A stretch of 64,000 nucleotides of DNA, taken from Aspidapion aeneum. Lineage: Eukaryota > Arthropoda > Insecta > Coleoptera > Brentidae. The notes under the pieces were generated by a model. That model was not told the origin of the DNA. It saw nothing but the letters and a program-made list of their open reading frames with translations, and did no database searches. Positions 1-11,922 of this stretch are shown in pieces; position 1 is the first letter of the stretch; each line of letters starts with the position of its first letter. The translations under genes were made by a program, and so were the position numbers. Where the stretch lies: assembly GCA_963576565.1 (NCBI GenBank), contig OY755040.1:23440543-23504542 (forward strand), in the 5' to 3' direction.

Positions 1-1990
1 ACAGCATCATCATTACCAAGTTGATTGAAGGTAGCACTAAATAGTCATTAGCTTTAGTTTAAAACCCGGAAAATGTTGTCACTTCGTTGAAAAGTAAGGA
101 AGAACGGAAAATATGTCCTTTCTAGAGAGCGGACATGTTGGAATCTCTCTTGATCCTGCGCATTGCGTTCAATGTGCCCAAATATATTTAGACAGTTGCG
201 GGTAAGAAGGAAATACGCGGGAGGGAACAAAATAGGTATAAAACTTAAAATTAATGGAAAACGCTTGTGCGTGAACACTGTGTAATAGGTACATCATTTA
301 AGAACTATTTTTAGCATCAGGCGCCTTAAAAACAGCCAAAAACATTGAGTATTTTTTAAACTATTAGTAATTTTCTATGTGTATATAAAGTTCATTTCAT
401 TATCTTTGTCCTGGCCTATACTGATTGTGATGATAACTATCAAAAAGTTATCTTAAAAATTATGTGTTGGTTGCAGATATCAGATGCAGTATAGAGAGAA
501 AACCCATACTCCCAAGGTCTATGTCCCAGCTCCCCTTGTAACCTTGTATGACCCACATTGTATGGGTAGAAAACAACCGACACAGGAAAATTTGTGTTTG
601 TTAAAATTTTTAATTATATTTAAAAACTCACCAGTTCTTTTAGTAAGTTTTTAATATATTTATAGTAAGAACTTAATAGGTATTTAAACACTTACACGAC
701 GAAAAGACCCAAAATGTACAAAATTTCCTCGCAAAAGACGAAATTTCGATATAAACAGCGTTTGACTGCCGATTTCTAGCAAAACTGTGACGTAGCCCTG
801 ACGTCACGGCCCGGCCGCCTAAACACCGAGTTGCGCAACCGGTTTCTTTACGGACCGTGTCTTCTGTTTGTTGTTTTCTTTTCTAACCTAATCTCTGGTT
901 GTGTGTTGTGTTTTTTATTTAAACAAGCAATTTGATGTTTGTTTAAACAAATGTCCACTCACAGCCATAAAAGATAGTTATTTGCCCATCTTTTAGAGTA
1001 TCCCTTTATCTTTGACAGGGAACTAAAGTTGGGTAAACAGCGACTGGTTCCTTGAAACCCTGGTGCGATGCCTTGTCAGGGGGCACACAATGAAGCCATT
1101 ACAAGGGGTTCCTGCCTGGTACTTATCAGTCCTGAGTGAACCTTAAAAGTGCTGTCAAAATTTTTTCATCAGTCTGTCTGTTTTTTGTTGTAACTCAAGG
1201 GCTGGTGTATATAACAACATAATGCACCATGGACAAACATAATGCTTGATTTTGGTACATTGGTCCTCCATTTTTCTGCCTGCTTAGCATTAATAGATGA
1301 TATATAATTAAGCACTAACTTTGTCATCATTATGCACTATGTGAGCTGCCAACAGCAAGTGTACAAATTTTTTAGTAAGTACTGTAGAATTGGTTTAACT
1401 TAGCACATAATCAGGCCAGGCTCTCAAAAAGGTATGGACCCACTTGTGTAACCCATTGTATTGGGCCCTCTAAGGTGCTGCACCCTGGGCATTAAGAAGC
1501 CAGTTTATTAGTTGAATAACTAAATAAATAAATTTCTTGTTTTTATTTACCTAGTTACCTTAATAACAAAAATTTCCTCTACCTATTCCTACTAAGGCCT
1601 GCCTTACCAGTGGTGATCCCAGAGAGGATGGAGGCAATCACCTCTCCCCCTTTTTCTAGAGAACTTTAAATACAAAGGGCACATTCTAGTGTATTACATA
1701 ACTAAGTAAAAAACTATTTTGGTAATTGTGTAATAAATATGGTTTCTCAAGAATTTCCATTTATTTTAAAGAATGTATTTCGAAAAATCCTTAGAGGTAC
1801 AAAAAACTTTTATTTTGGCATGTTAGAAAAAAAAACATTTTTTTGTAAAAGAAAACCATATACTGCCTAATTAATTTTTTAAGTCTATACAATGTATGTT
1901 CAAAAAATCTAAATTGTCCTCCTTTTTGTTGTATCTCTGGAACCCTTCTGTTGGACCACTCACCAATGTAATACACATTTGATACAATGG
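1..1990. other. No recognisable gene
   Basis: I see no convincing coding region in this stretch. Positions 799-806 hold a palindromic TGACGTCA (CRE-like) motif inside a short GC-rich island (about 780-860), the sort of composition seen at insect promoters, but no downstream gene was found. The rest is AT-rich and has only short, unconvincing open frames on both strands. Confidence 0.5.
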
Positions 1991-1993
1991 TGT

Positions 1994-2550
1994 ATTGAAT
2001 TGAATTGAATAAATCTTTATTAGCCAATCAAGCTATTTCAAATTACAAACATTAATATAAAAACATAGATTTAAATGTTAATGTTAATACATTCACCGCT
2101 ATTTCTATAACAATAATTCCAAACTTATTATTTTACATTCATGGGGGTTGGGGAGGCAAGAGGGGCCCCTTTCTTATTAGATTTTTTAGATTATGAATAT
2201 GCATAATAGCACCAAGGTAACCCCCAGGCCTGTCGTAAGAGCTAACTAAAGAAACCTTGACCCATGGGTAGTCTGGTAACGGACAAGCTTTGACCAGTAG
2301 GTAAAAAAATATAGAACAGCTAGTGCAGGCACATTGTGGCTCTCCGTACCCTGTTGATTGTCAAAAGGTATGGTATATGGAGTGCCTATTTTGAACTAAC
2401 AGCTAGTGCAGGCACATTGTGGCTCTCTGTACCCTGTTGATTATGTCAAAAGGTACACCAGTGCTCTAAGGCTATAATTATGGCATTATGTGGTATATCA
2501 TGACTAAGTTTCTGGCCTAAAATATATTTTGAAGTCTACTGGGTTCTATT
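1994..2550 (-). mobile_element. 3' end of a non-LTR retrotransposon (CR1-like tail), unassigned body
   Basis: At 1994-2010 the motif ATTGA is repeated in tandem next to AATAAATCTTTATTAG. On the minus strand this reads as a 3' UTR ending in a short-repeat tail, typical of CR1/L2-type elements, so the element would extend rightwards. Two parts of the body recur: 2187-2330 resembles 18199-18345, and 2440-2540 resembles 21839-21943, which ends just before a TIR element and lies beside a reverse transcriptase relic. No reverse transcriptase frame is readable here. Confidence 0.35.
2313..2456. repeat. Tandem duplication, about 80-bp unit
   Basis: The segment beginning AACAGCTAGTGCAGGCAC occurs at about 2315 and again at about 2397, both times continuing through GTACCCTGTTGATT. 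The two units differ by a few bases and a small indel. Confidence 0.75.
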
Positions 2551-3004
2551 TACTAGATAGAATTTAAACTGTTATCCGAGTCATACACAGTAAGTACACA
2601 GCACAACATACCCAGAAAGGCATGCCTACATGCCAGGTTAGATCCTTTAAGGGTGCTAACCGCCACTACCGTACATTCATGGTAATAAAGCAAAGATGTT
2701 TAATTCCCTGTACATTATATAATTTAATTTTAATAATTATAAAAAAAAAATGTGTAAAATGAGTAAGAGTCAATTGCAAGCAGACCCCCTTTTTGGCTTC
2801 CTTGCTGACATTCCCAAGGGCTGGGCAAATGGGCCCCATTCTGGTTTGCTTTCTGGACTTTGTACTTCATTTCTTTTAACTGCTTCTAAAATTAAAAAAT
2901 GTAAATAAAACTTTTTTACCTAAAAATTAAAAAAAACAAGGCAATGTGCCATGCTTTTTTCATTTTTTCTTACTTGGGACAAGTGAAAATTAGTAGTCAA
3001 GAGT

Positions 3005-3482
3005 GTGTTTAGCGAGGGGTGAACAGCTAACCCAAAATGTGTACACCGATTGTGAAAATCCACAATCTTTTGCTAAGATTGTGAGGGATTGTGGCAAGAT
3101 TGTGAGGGGATTGGGGACGGCGTAGGGGGGCCGTCCCATCAAAATTCTTGTGACCAAAAAAAAAAACAAAAAGGTCATCATGTCTCAAAGAAATTCAAAT
3201 GTTTTTGTCATGTCTATAGCACAGATCACCTTGATCCGTGTCTATAGTTTCCTTTGCCGCCCTCTTAATTTACTGTTACCGGCCCTGCTACTTAATAACC
3301 GAGGGGTGACCAGCTAACCCCAAAATGTGTACACCGATTGTGAAAATCCACAATCTTTTGCTAAGATTGTGAGGGATTGTGGTGAGATTGTGAGGGATTG
3401 GGAGGGATTGTGTAAAGATTGTGAACAGATTGTGAGAAATGTGTACACCGATTGTGAGAGCTGTTCACCCCTTGGTGTTTAG
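3005..3482. mobile_element. hAT-like miniature element carrying a minisatellite, with 8-bp target duplication (copy 1)
   Basis: The element proper is 3013-3474. It starts CGAGGGGTGAACAGCT and its other end, read in reverse complement, starts CAAGGGGTGAACAGCT (15 of 16 identical). Both sides carry the same 8 bases, GTGTTTAG (3005-3012 and 3475-3482), a target duplication of the length made by hAT transposases. The inside has two blocks of an 11-13 bp minisatellite built on GATTGTGAGGG, separated by a conserved spacer with an A-rich run and the text TTACCGGCCCTGCTACTT or a variant. There is no transposase, so it would depend on one supplied elsewhere. Open frames here only translate the minisatellite. 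A second copy is at 18548-19292. Confidence 0.88.
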
Positions 3483-5095
3483 TAAAAAACAGTCCAATCA
3501 GAATGTTCAAAAAAAAAAAATAGTGTTTCTTAATGACAAATTATGTCATGACACAATGTTTGAATCCATCAGATCAAAAAATATGTTTTTAATCTCATTG
3601 GTTTGAATGACACTCTGTTTTTTTTACTTCAAGTCAAGCGGCTTTAGTAGTCTGTTTATTTAGACTTACCTGATTCCAAGCAGAGTGCACCAGAGTCAAT
3701 TGCCAGTACCAAGCACTGTGGGAATTCTCCCCTTGCAATTACCAATTACTGAGAGTGTGTGGGGCCTCATTTAAAGAACTTGGACCAAGCTTGTATGTTG
3801 TCATGTTATTATATTTTTTGTATAAACAGCCTTACAGTTTCCTTCTGTAATGATATCTTATGTCATGCTATGTCTTATGATATGCTATGTTTCTGTATAA
3901 ACCCAGCTTAAGGGTGTCTGATGGCGATGGCCAATACAATGTTTTTTGCTTCCCACTGGTGGGGTACTGTGGTAGGGCACGTAATAACTTTATCTTCTAA
4001 CGTTCGCACTATTTTTAATTGAAATATTTGTTTATTTTGTTGTTGTGACACCGCCCAAGATGAAAGATAACATCTGTGACTCTTCTTTTTTTTTCGTATT
4101 ACCTATTGGGCCAATTGTTAGAAGGCAAGTTAGCTAGAAATGAACATTATTTAGGCTTAAATATTAAAAAATAGTTTGTCTAGAGGTAAACTGCTGAAAC
4201 CAATGAGACGGCCATGATGGTTTTCCAATTTATTTTTCTTTAAATTTATGGACTAAAAAATATTAATTTGCAGGGGATCCCGGGCCTAAATAAATTCTAG
4301 AAAGTGCTAAATTCAATAAAATATGACTAAGAATTGATTTATCAGGTATTTAGAGGATAATTGTAATAAAATAATTTCTAACCTAAAAACAAACACCGAA
4401 AAAAAACGTTTATTATTCTGAATTTTCGAGGCGCTTGCGTTTTGACGAGCCATCTTGACCTGTTTCATCAGAAAAGTTAACCTGGCAAACATTTTGACGA
4501 TGAAAATCGCCTTTTTTGCGCGATTATATCACAGTAGTGTAGAACATAACAAGTTTTTCTTCAGCCATTTTAGTAAAGTCTCTGTCCATTACAGGAAATA
4601 GTTATTTTGCAATAGTTGCCATTGTTTCTTGTTTATTTCTAGACAAAATTACTTTAATGTTAACGTGCTATATTTTGGAGCTCTTATGGACACCTTGAGA
4701 GCTAAACAAAGATTGCCTAATCAGCAACGACAACACTTTAGAAGCTGCTTAGCTGTGAAACGGCATACAGCTGTAATAGCTATTTTACATTCAGTTTTGC
4801 TCTTAAAGGGTTTTGGTAGCTGTTTTTCAGCAATTTGTGTTACTTGGGTATTTTATCATATTTTTGCAAAATTGTATTTTTCGATAGTTATTGGCCATAG
4901 AGCTACAGTTATTGTCAGGTTACAAATGATAGTTATTGGCCGCCTATCTTAATGGGATAGAAAAAACGTATACTAAAGCTTATCTGCAATAAGTAGAACT
5001 GATTTATTATAAACTAAATGATAATGATAATAATAGAGTAATAAAAACAATTAAACATGGTTTTAAAAACATTTCTAACAAGCTTCTTAAAAAAA
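3483..5095. other. No gene recognised; possible sub-terminal repeats of a pogo-like element
   Basis: The stretch is AT-rich. Around 4883-4950 the motif ATAGTTATTGGCC appears twice, close to the 3' end of the pogo-like relic that stops at 5096. A related motif (TAGTGATTGGCC) lies beyond the relic's other end near 13430. These could be sub-terminal transposase binding repeats, but I could not define terminal inverted repeats or a TA duplication. Confidence 0.3.
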
Positions 5096-6595
5096 TTAAC
5101 ATTTTTTCCATGTACAAACACGACACCAAAAGAGTTCCCCATGATCTTGCAACTTTTTCGCACATTCCACATGGTATGTTCTTGTACACGTTGCACATTT
5201 TAGACCAATTTTTAGAGCAGACATATTGAGTGTACATTTAAAACATAAACCAGATAATTTTTTTTCATTTTTTTGAAAAAATATGTTCTTTTTCTGCTGA
5301 CGAGACTACTAAAATATCAGGAATAATGTTTAGCGTCTCATTTTTTCCCTTTTCTTCAGTTTTATTTAATATAGTTTCATCTTTATCTTGTAAAAACAAA
5401 TTCCGTTTAGCAAAACCTATTTTGTTTAAGCAACTTGGTAGTAAAATTTCTTGTTTTTCATCTTCTTTGTCGGTCTTAAATTCTTGTATAAAAGGGTAAG
5501 TGTCTATTTGATTGGCTTTTTTAGTCGCTTGAGGGGATGACAAAACGAGTTTTTCGTTTGAGGTTTTTTCCAATAATAATTCTTTAACTTGACTAAGCGG
5601 AATATTATCTAGATCTTCAAATTCTTGAGTAACCGGAGTAGGAAAGAAGGATAATTTAGAATTTTCGGTTGCAGGTTCTGAGTTACCTTACTTTTGTCTT
5701 ACATTTTTTTTCTTTCAGCTCCTTTTCCTTCTCTTCTTTTTTGACCATTCTTTCATTTTTTCTTTGTTCCTTTAGAAGCTCCTGTTTTCGTTTGTTTTCA
5801 ATTTTTTCTAAATCTATCTTTTTTCTGACTGACGATGTTAGGACAAATGGAAGTTTAACGGATTTTTTACCTTTTCGTTCCGGTGTTTTAGGATATGTAA
5901 AGTAATTTTCTATGCCTTTTGCAGTATCTGTGCCAGCCAAACTATTCTTAAATGAATCAAAAGATGTGACATGGTTTTCAGTTAACACGTTTGGACTCTT
6001 ATTGATACCTTCAGTTTGCTTTTCTTTGCGTTCTGTAATATAGTCATTGGTGGCAACCACTGGCTGTTCAAAAAAAGTGATGTTAGCTCCATCCTCTGTA
6101 ATAACGGGAATTCGCTCTACTTCACCAAAAATATCATTATCTTCCATTTGGTTTATAGAAGAGTCAAATTTGATCCTTTTGTGCTTAGTTTCTTCAGAAT
6201 ACACAAGGGTTTCTGCTTTACCTTGTAGTGTTTCTGGTACTTCTATAATTGATGTTTCGTTTAAAGTCCACTCCTCCAGATCCATGTTTGTTTCATTTTC
6301 TTTTGCTCGGTGTTTTCCGTCTGGTTTACTTCTTTGGTCTTTAGTTCGTTTTCCTCTTTCTTACTTTTTACAATTTCGGAATGTAATTTTTGTAGAATTA
6401 GAAATTCTTCACTGTACACGTCTTCCTCTTTTAAATCTATTAAAAGTTTATACTTCTCTCCAACTATAGCTTTAAATTTACTTTCTGTTAAATATCCCTA
6501 TACGCTTTTAACATTCACAAGATCCTTTTCCATTGGTCGATTTTTTCCCGTACATTTCGTATAGTCAATTGCCTGAGGATTATAAGGGTACAAGC
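5096..6595 (-). pseudogene. C-terminal part of a pogo/Tigger-like transposase relic with PHD finger
   Basis: On the minus strand, downstream of the LTR element, the frame resumes with GLYPYNP followed by IDYTKC, which resembles the segment that follows the DDE domain in insect pogo-like transposases. A long lysine/glutamate-rich linker follows, broken by an in-frame TAG near 6498 and frameshifts near 6300, 5685 and 5265 (the last in an A run). The end (about 5100-5235) is a PHD-type zinc finger: CFKC, then CATC, then YHVEC, then FWCRVC, i.e. Cys4-His-Cys3 spacing, closing with a stop at 5096. The catalytic DDE core is absent. The N-terminal part is at 13111-13324, separated by an LTR retrotransposon. 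The four disruptions make this a pseudogene. Confidence 0.7.
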
Positions 6596-7781
6596 TGTAG
6601 GGGTCAGCTAACAGCTTAATTTTAAAAATCTACAATGGCAACTTAATTAATAATTTTACTCAGTTAGAGGTTGAACCGTAAAGAAAATTCATTTATTTTT
6701 AACACTCACTATTGTACGATATTAAATTAAAGTAACTCACGTTATTGTATTTAACCCATCACTTTGTATAACCACTGACTAACACTTGACAACACCTTAC
6801 TTGTAGAGACTGTGAGCTTAAATTAAATAAAAAAGAATAGATCCTAGCCTTTTTATCAACTCGGTTCGATGATGAAATATCCGCCAAATCAAGGTTCTAA
6901 AGCCTCGAGACAAAAACGGCGCCAACGCTAATTTTAATTAGGACAGCCAAACAAGGCAATGTTTGCATGGCTTTGCGCATTGCTAAAAATAAACGCGGAC
7001 AGACCTCGAGGTTAATCCCACTAGACCAAACTTTGATATTGGTATGACCTTAAATGGTGAATAACATCACGAGATGTTTTTCCCCACTTTAACACTTGTT
7101 ATAAAAGCGCGATCTGGATAGCAAAAGAGATCAATCGGAGTAGTAATATCAATCGGAGTCATGATCTCTGTTAAAATCAGTTCAAATCAGTCAAGTTATG
7201 ATTTTTGAATCCAAACCAAAAAGTGAAAATAAGTAAATAAATAATAAAAGTGACTAAATGTGCCAAAGGTAACTGTAATGCCACAAAACAAAAAACTAAG
7301 TAGTGTTAAATATTAGTGGTGGCATTCTGGCTGTAATTATGGTGAGAGATTTATTTTGAACTTTAATCTATCGGTTGTTGCTTAAAAATTCGTGGACTAT
7401 GAAAATTGACTTTGAATCATTTTGTTTTACCATACAAACTTTTGCTCACAAGAGCGTTTTGCTAATATGTTAACTGATAGACTATGGTTAAAAAGAGTTT
7501 ATTGAAAAATATGATTTTAATGTTATAAATTTAACTTTTGTGTGACTTGAATAAAAATAACGACATGCAATACTTTGGAATATGTACTATATTTTATTTA
7601 TCAATATATAATAACTTGCTTTAAAGAAAGTGTTTAATTTATATCAATAACACGGTTGCAAACAAAGCAATATACGCTAAAACGCTTACGCTAAAAAGAT
7701 GGTAAAGATTTTGTAACTGCACCCGGGGTAACTTAGAAAAATATTCGCTCGGTTTTCACGAAACCCTGGGGCAGCTTCACA
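6596..7781 (+). repeat. 5' LTR
   Basis: Begins TGTAGGGGTCAGC, ends CTTCACA, and is followed two bases later by the primer-binding site. It is 1186 bp long and almost identical to the 3' LTR. A candidate core promoter with TTATAAAAGCGCG lies at about 7100-7112, followed by repeated ATCAATCGGAG motifs. Confidence 0.93.
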
Positions 7782-7783
7782 AT

Positions 7784-7801
7784 TGGCGCAGTCGGTAGGA
7801 T
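7784..7801 (+). promoter_or_regulatory. Primer-binding site for tRNA-Ser
   Basis: The sequence TGGCGCAGTCGGTAGGAT directly follows the 5' LTR. It is complementary to the 3' end of an insect-type serine tRNA (acceptor strand CGACTGCG plus CCA). tRNA-Ser priming is known for the 17.6/297 branch of Gypsy elements, which also make 4-bp target duplications. Confidence 0.8.
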
Positions 7802-7897
7802 GATTTTCTGAGAGAAAGAGAGAGAGAAGTCCTAAAATAAGAAGAAAAAAACTCAGAAAAGTTTTAGGTCCCCTTTGGACAGTAAATAGCTTTTAAT

Positions 7898-8176
7898 ATG
7901 GCAACCGAATACCCTTCAGCGACACCCATAGTATTCCAAGTCCCGCAGCAGGTTCAAGTAGGCAACGACTCGATCTCGACCTACGACAGACAAACCAGCG
8001 TTGATAAATTTTTAGCGCTCATCGAAGAAACTGCTTCGCTAGACACTAGTGATATGGTTCGATTCTGGAAGACAACCTTGGAGAAAAATAGAAATAGAGC
8101 GTCAAATTCAAGAAACTACAAAGTAGCGGACCAGGAACGCAGGGTCTCTGCTGTGGAAGAAGCGAGATGGGAGTAA
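7898..8176 (+). pseudogene. Possible gag remnant of the LTR element
   Basis: A 92-codon frame starts 97 bases after the primer-binding site, the place where gag begins in Gypsy elements. Its start (MATEYPSATPIV) is hydrophilic and the frame contains a charged segment around KTTLEKNRNRASN. It ends prematurely in a purine-rich region. I recognise no zinc knuckle or capsid motif, so the assignment rests on position only. Confidence 0.35.
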
Positions 8177-8971
8177 AGACCGAAAGGGTAGGGATATTTG
8201 CGTGCAGGTCCGAAGGAACCCCGTTTAATATGCTAAAAGTACAAGTAAATAGACGTGTATATTCAGCTTTAGTAGATAGAGAGTGACGCTGCAATATCCC
8301 TGATAAAAACCCATACAGCAAAGGGGTTCAACCAAACAATTATTAGGTAACAGCGAGGGTAACACGATACCCACATTAGGATAAAGATTGTATTCAGTTT
8401 TGATTTATAGATTTAGAAGTGCCTCAACAATTTTTCTTGAAAAAAGTGGATAGTGGAGCTTAGTTAGGTTAGATTTTTTTGCAAAAATATGAAAAAATGG
8501 GGAAATTATTTAAGGTACGCTTTTACAGAGAGAAATACCCTTAATTAAAGAGAAAAAAAAAAGTTTCGATAGTTTGTGCAATAAGATATGCAAGCAAACT
8601 TCCGTTCAGATTGAAAATTTGACAAGAAAAATAGTGAAAGTTTAAAAAGAATTGACGAAACTTACTTTGTCCCAGGAAAGAAGAAATAATCAAAGTTCTC
8701 ATGTAAGTGCCGTTACTGAGAACTTGTACACTGAATCGGCGGCAACCGGTCTCAAGTGTCATAACAACTCAAGGATTGATTCTATGACCCAAACGACAGA
8801 GGAAAGAAAGGAAGACTGTAGCTTCCGAGAGCAGAAACTCTTCAGTAAGAAAAATTAAAAATTGTTCGGAGAGATAAGAGATAGGGTTTTGGAGAAAGCC
8901 CAGAGAAGTGAAGGCCCAGCAAGTCGGCCATCTCTAGAGCAAGTTGTATCAGTAGAAAAAAAGAAAGAAGT

Positions 8972-9241
8972 TTGTCTGTGTACTTAAAGGAAGACTTAAT
9001 TATACCGCCGCATAGCCATGCATTTTGTTCAGCTACCATTCGCAAAATATTCAAAGTTGATACCCAGCAAATGGTTCTGGAACCAGTAATGGATAATCCT
9101 ACGGGATTGCTTGTGGCAAGAGTCTTGTGCAAAACGGCTTTAGGGTTTTTAATGCAGAGCAAAGAGAAGAAATCGGCCAAAGAGAACAAGAAGTTTGACA
9201 AGTGTGTTCTGAATATATTGCCGAGAATTTTAAATAGGTAA
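8972..9241 (+). pseudogene. Protease/pre-RT segment remnant of the LTR element
   Basis: This 89-codon frame contains DLIIPPHSHAFC and, further on, NPTGLLVARVLC. That resembles the stretch between aspartic protease and reverse transcriptase in Gypsy polyproteins (a PP-S motif followed by G-hydrophobic-VA). No protease active site (D-S/T-G) and no reverse transcriptase follows in any frame. The family placement is an inference from a short match to remembered consensus. Confidence 0.35.
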
Positions 9242-11910
9242 TCCTCAAATTGATTAAAAATCGACAAAAGAGTTAGTTGCATAAAATATAACGTATATGT
9301 ACTACAGTGAAATTGCAAACGGATTTGATGGGATTTCCCTTTTAATAATATGCAGACAGTGGTGAAGATATTTTGGTGGGCATATTAGGTTGAGTTATTA
9401 TAGATTTAAAAAAAAAAAGAGGGAGGCAGAGAAAGAAGCATACCAATACCAATGAGAAAAAGTAGAAGAGACATAAGAGAAGAAGTTTACGCACATATAG
9501 AATTTAGATGTGATCTAAATGCAGAATTGGATGGTGAGTTTAGTTATTGACAAAGTTGAGTTTAGATAACTTTGATCAATATAGAGGAATTATAGAGTTA
9601 AACCAATTATTTTATTAGATACTGTGGAGATGTAGTACGAGAGGTGATCTGAAAAGTTGGTTGAGCGGATAATAAAGAAGTTGTTGCTAAAAGAGAGCAG
9701 TTTTAATTACCCGCGATCATTTGAGTTTTAAGGTAGCTGAGATAGGGTCAGTTACGGTGAGTTGGTAGCTGGTAGATGGCCAGCTACTGTGACAGAGATA
9801 GTCACGGAGAAGTTGTGGAAGACATCCAATGAATCAGTAGAACTTAAGCAGTTTTGAAATGGAAAATGTGCAACGACACAACATTTTGATGTACAAATCA
9901 AAATGCAGTTTTCAAAAAAGAGTTCTCTGCGAGTGTAAGGAGTTAGCAATATGATGTTGCATTGGCGCGATGCAAGATTTCTGCAAAGTTAGAAAAGTGC
10001 GGGTAGTCAACAAAATGCCTTGGTAACAATAAAGCTAAAATAAAATGTGCGTAAAAGAACTAAAGAGAGTTCCTTCTTGTCTCGACCCATTGTGCCGTCA
10101 CTTTTCTTTTACTAGACGTTAGAAAAAAAAATAAACCAATCGGACATCGGACTGGTCCACAATATATTAGACGACAGACGACTTGAAATTTGAACGAGGA
10201 AAATACATTAATTGGGTCATAGCGTCTCGACGAAAAGAGAAGTCCTACGTTATAGTCAAGATGGTTAGACCGAGAACAGCAAACAGGGTTAGATGCAGTG
10301 TAGATGCCTAGACCGGGCAGAGCCAGTGTCTTACTTGCGGTCGGATTTTGTTTATATTACTTGATCTTGAAAATTGAAACACGTATCAAATAAAATATTT
10401 TGTAGTGCGTCAACTTTATAGGTTGAGATGATATATTTTTTGTTTGCGGTGAATGCTCAAACTAGTGTGCAAGAAGATATTCAGGGTGCGTTTGTTATTA
10501 CTGTCATGAGAAGTATTTTTTTCGATTTGGGTTATTAAGTGTTTAAATAGTGACAGCTATGAAACTAAGCCCTAGAGGAGCAAATGTTTTATAAATTATG
10601 TTATTGGGTTGTATTTGCTAAACTTTAGAGGAAGTTGATTTATATTGCTTTCATGTAAACTATTTTAGGCCGCTAAAGATTAAAAATGTTCTAATTTAAA
10701 TTTGGCATTAGTTTAGGAAATATTATAGCAGTAAATCCTTTTAGTTCTGTATGTGTCAAACTAACCTTTAGTTTTAAGTTTAAAATGATAAATTTTAAAG
10801 AGTGCGGAGGCTAAGTAACTTAAAATTAATAAGAAAGGTTACATAAAGTGCAATAAAAGAAAATAATAATTCAAAAGTGAAGTGGAAATTAAAAAAAATA
10901 AAAATAAGTGAATATAAAAGAAAAGTTTAACCTAATTACAAACGTGTTGGAATATGGTTAGAACGGGACGGCGTCAGATGTAGCTGCAGTTCGATATCTA
11001 CATGAAAGATGAACGTGCAGATTCTATCCAACCACCTTTTACAGGAAAGCTACGAAAACTAAGAAGCAAGTGAGGTTTAGACATAGGTATTATTAATGCA
11101 GAAAAAGGATGTAAGTAGAATTTAAATTTAGAGAATGAAACTTTAGGTAATTTTTTTTTGGTAAATAGCTTACCCTCTAAAATACTAAAACCGATTAATG
11201 ATTGTACGAAATTTTAATTTCAGCGTGGCATGTACCTTACCTTTAAGCACAAAAGCACAAGACAAATATTATATTTTTGGAAATGGCAATAAATAAAATC
11301 TCAATTGTTGCCATTTGAGTCATTCGCAATCAAATAAGTTGATTGTCGTTTTGGTTTTGCAGATTAAAGGCTCTTTATAATAGGCCAAAGTAAAATAAAA
11401 TAATTAAATATTCAGCTCTTTGGAAAGCCATAAATCGTTTCTGTCAACAGAAAGTTAGGGTCTCATAAAAGTGGGTCAAATTAAAGCGATTGTCGGGCAC
11501 TCCCAAGAGGCTTTAAAGTAGGTAGGCGTTAACAGACGTTCTTAGACAGCTGTATCAAATTACTAGGAATACTTAATAAAATTATTGGTATACAATAATA
11601 GTAGGTCAAAAGAAAATATAGGTTAACATAAAATAAAGTCACAGAGATAATCGTAATATTTTCTTTAATGATATTCATATTTAGTTTTTTTACAATTTTT
11701 ACTTAATCTAACAATGCACAGCAATATCTCTTAACTTAATTTAAAATAAAGTGTCTATTATCTATCAAGGTAAATATTTATATAAACAATAACTACTTAA
11801 ATTTATGCCACAATAAAAACTATGCTATATTAAAAATAAAAAAAATCTTCATCCAATGAAAAGTACATAAACCAGATGTAAGCTATTTAAGAGCTTACAT
11901 TGGTCTTGTA
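9242..11910 (+). other. Non-coding interior of the LTR element
   Basis: Nearly 2.7 kb between the last protease-like scrap and the purine tract has no open frame that I can relate to reverse transcriptase, RNase H, integrase or env. The composition shifts from purine-rich (about 9400-9800) to A-rich (10680-10930). Confidence 0.5.
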
Positions 11911-11922
11911 AGAAGGGAGGAA
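11911..11922 (+). promoter_or_regulatory. Polypurine tract
   Basis: AGAAGGGAGGAA lies immediately before the 3' LTR start (TGTAGGGG at 11923), the usual position of the plus-strand primer for reverse transcription. Confidence 0.8.

Noticed and set aside
4629..4952. 107-residue plus-strand frame
   Set aside because: It overlaps repeated ATAGTTATTGGCC motifs and has no recognisable domain; the cysteine content and composition look random.
5683..6285. A separate 200-residue lysine-rich host gene
   Set aside because: The same reading direction continues on both sides, through one stop and frameshifts, into the pogo-like HTH and the PHD finger, so it is the linker of one pseudogene.
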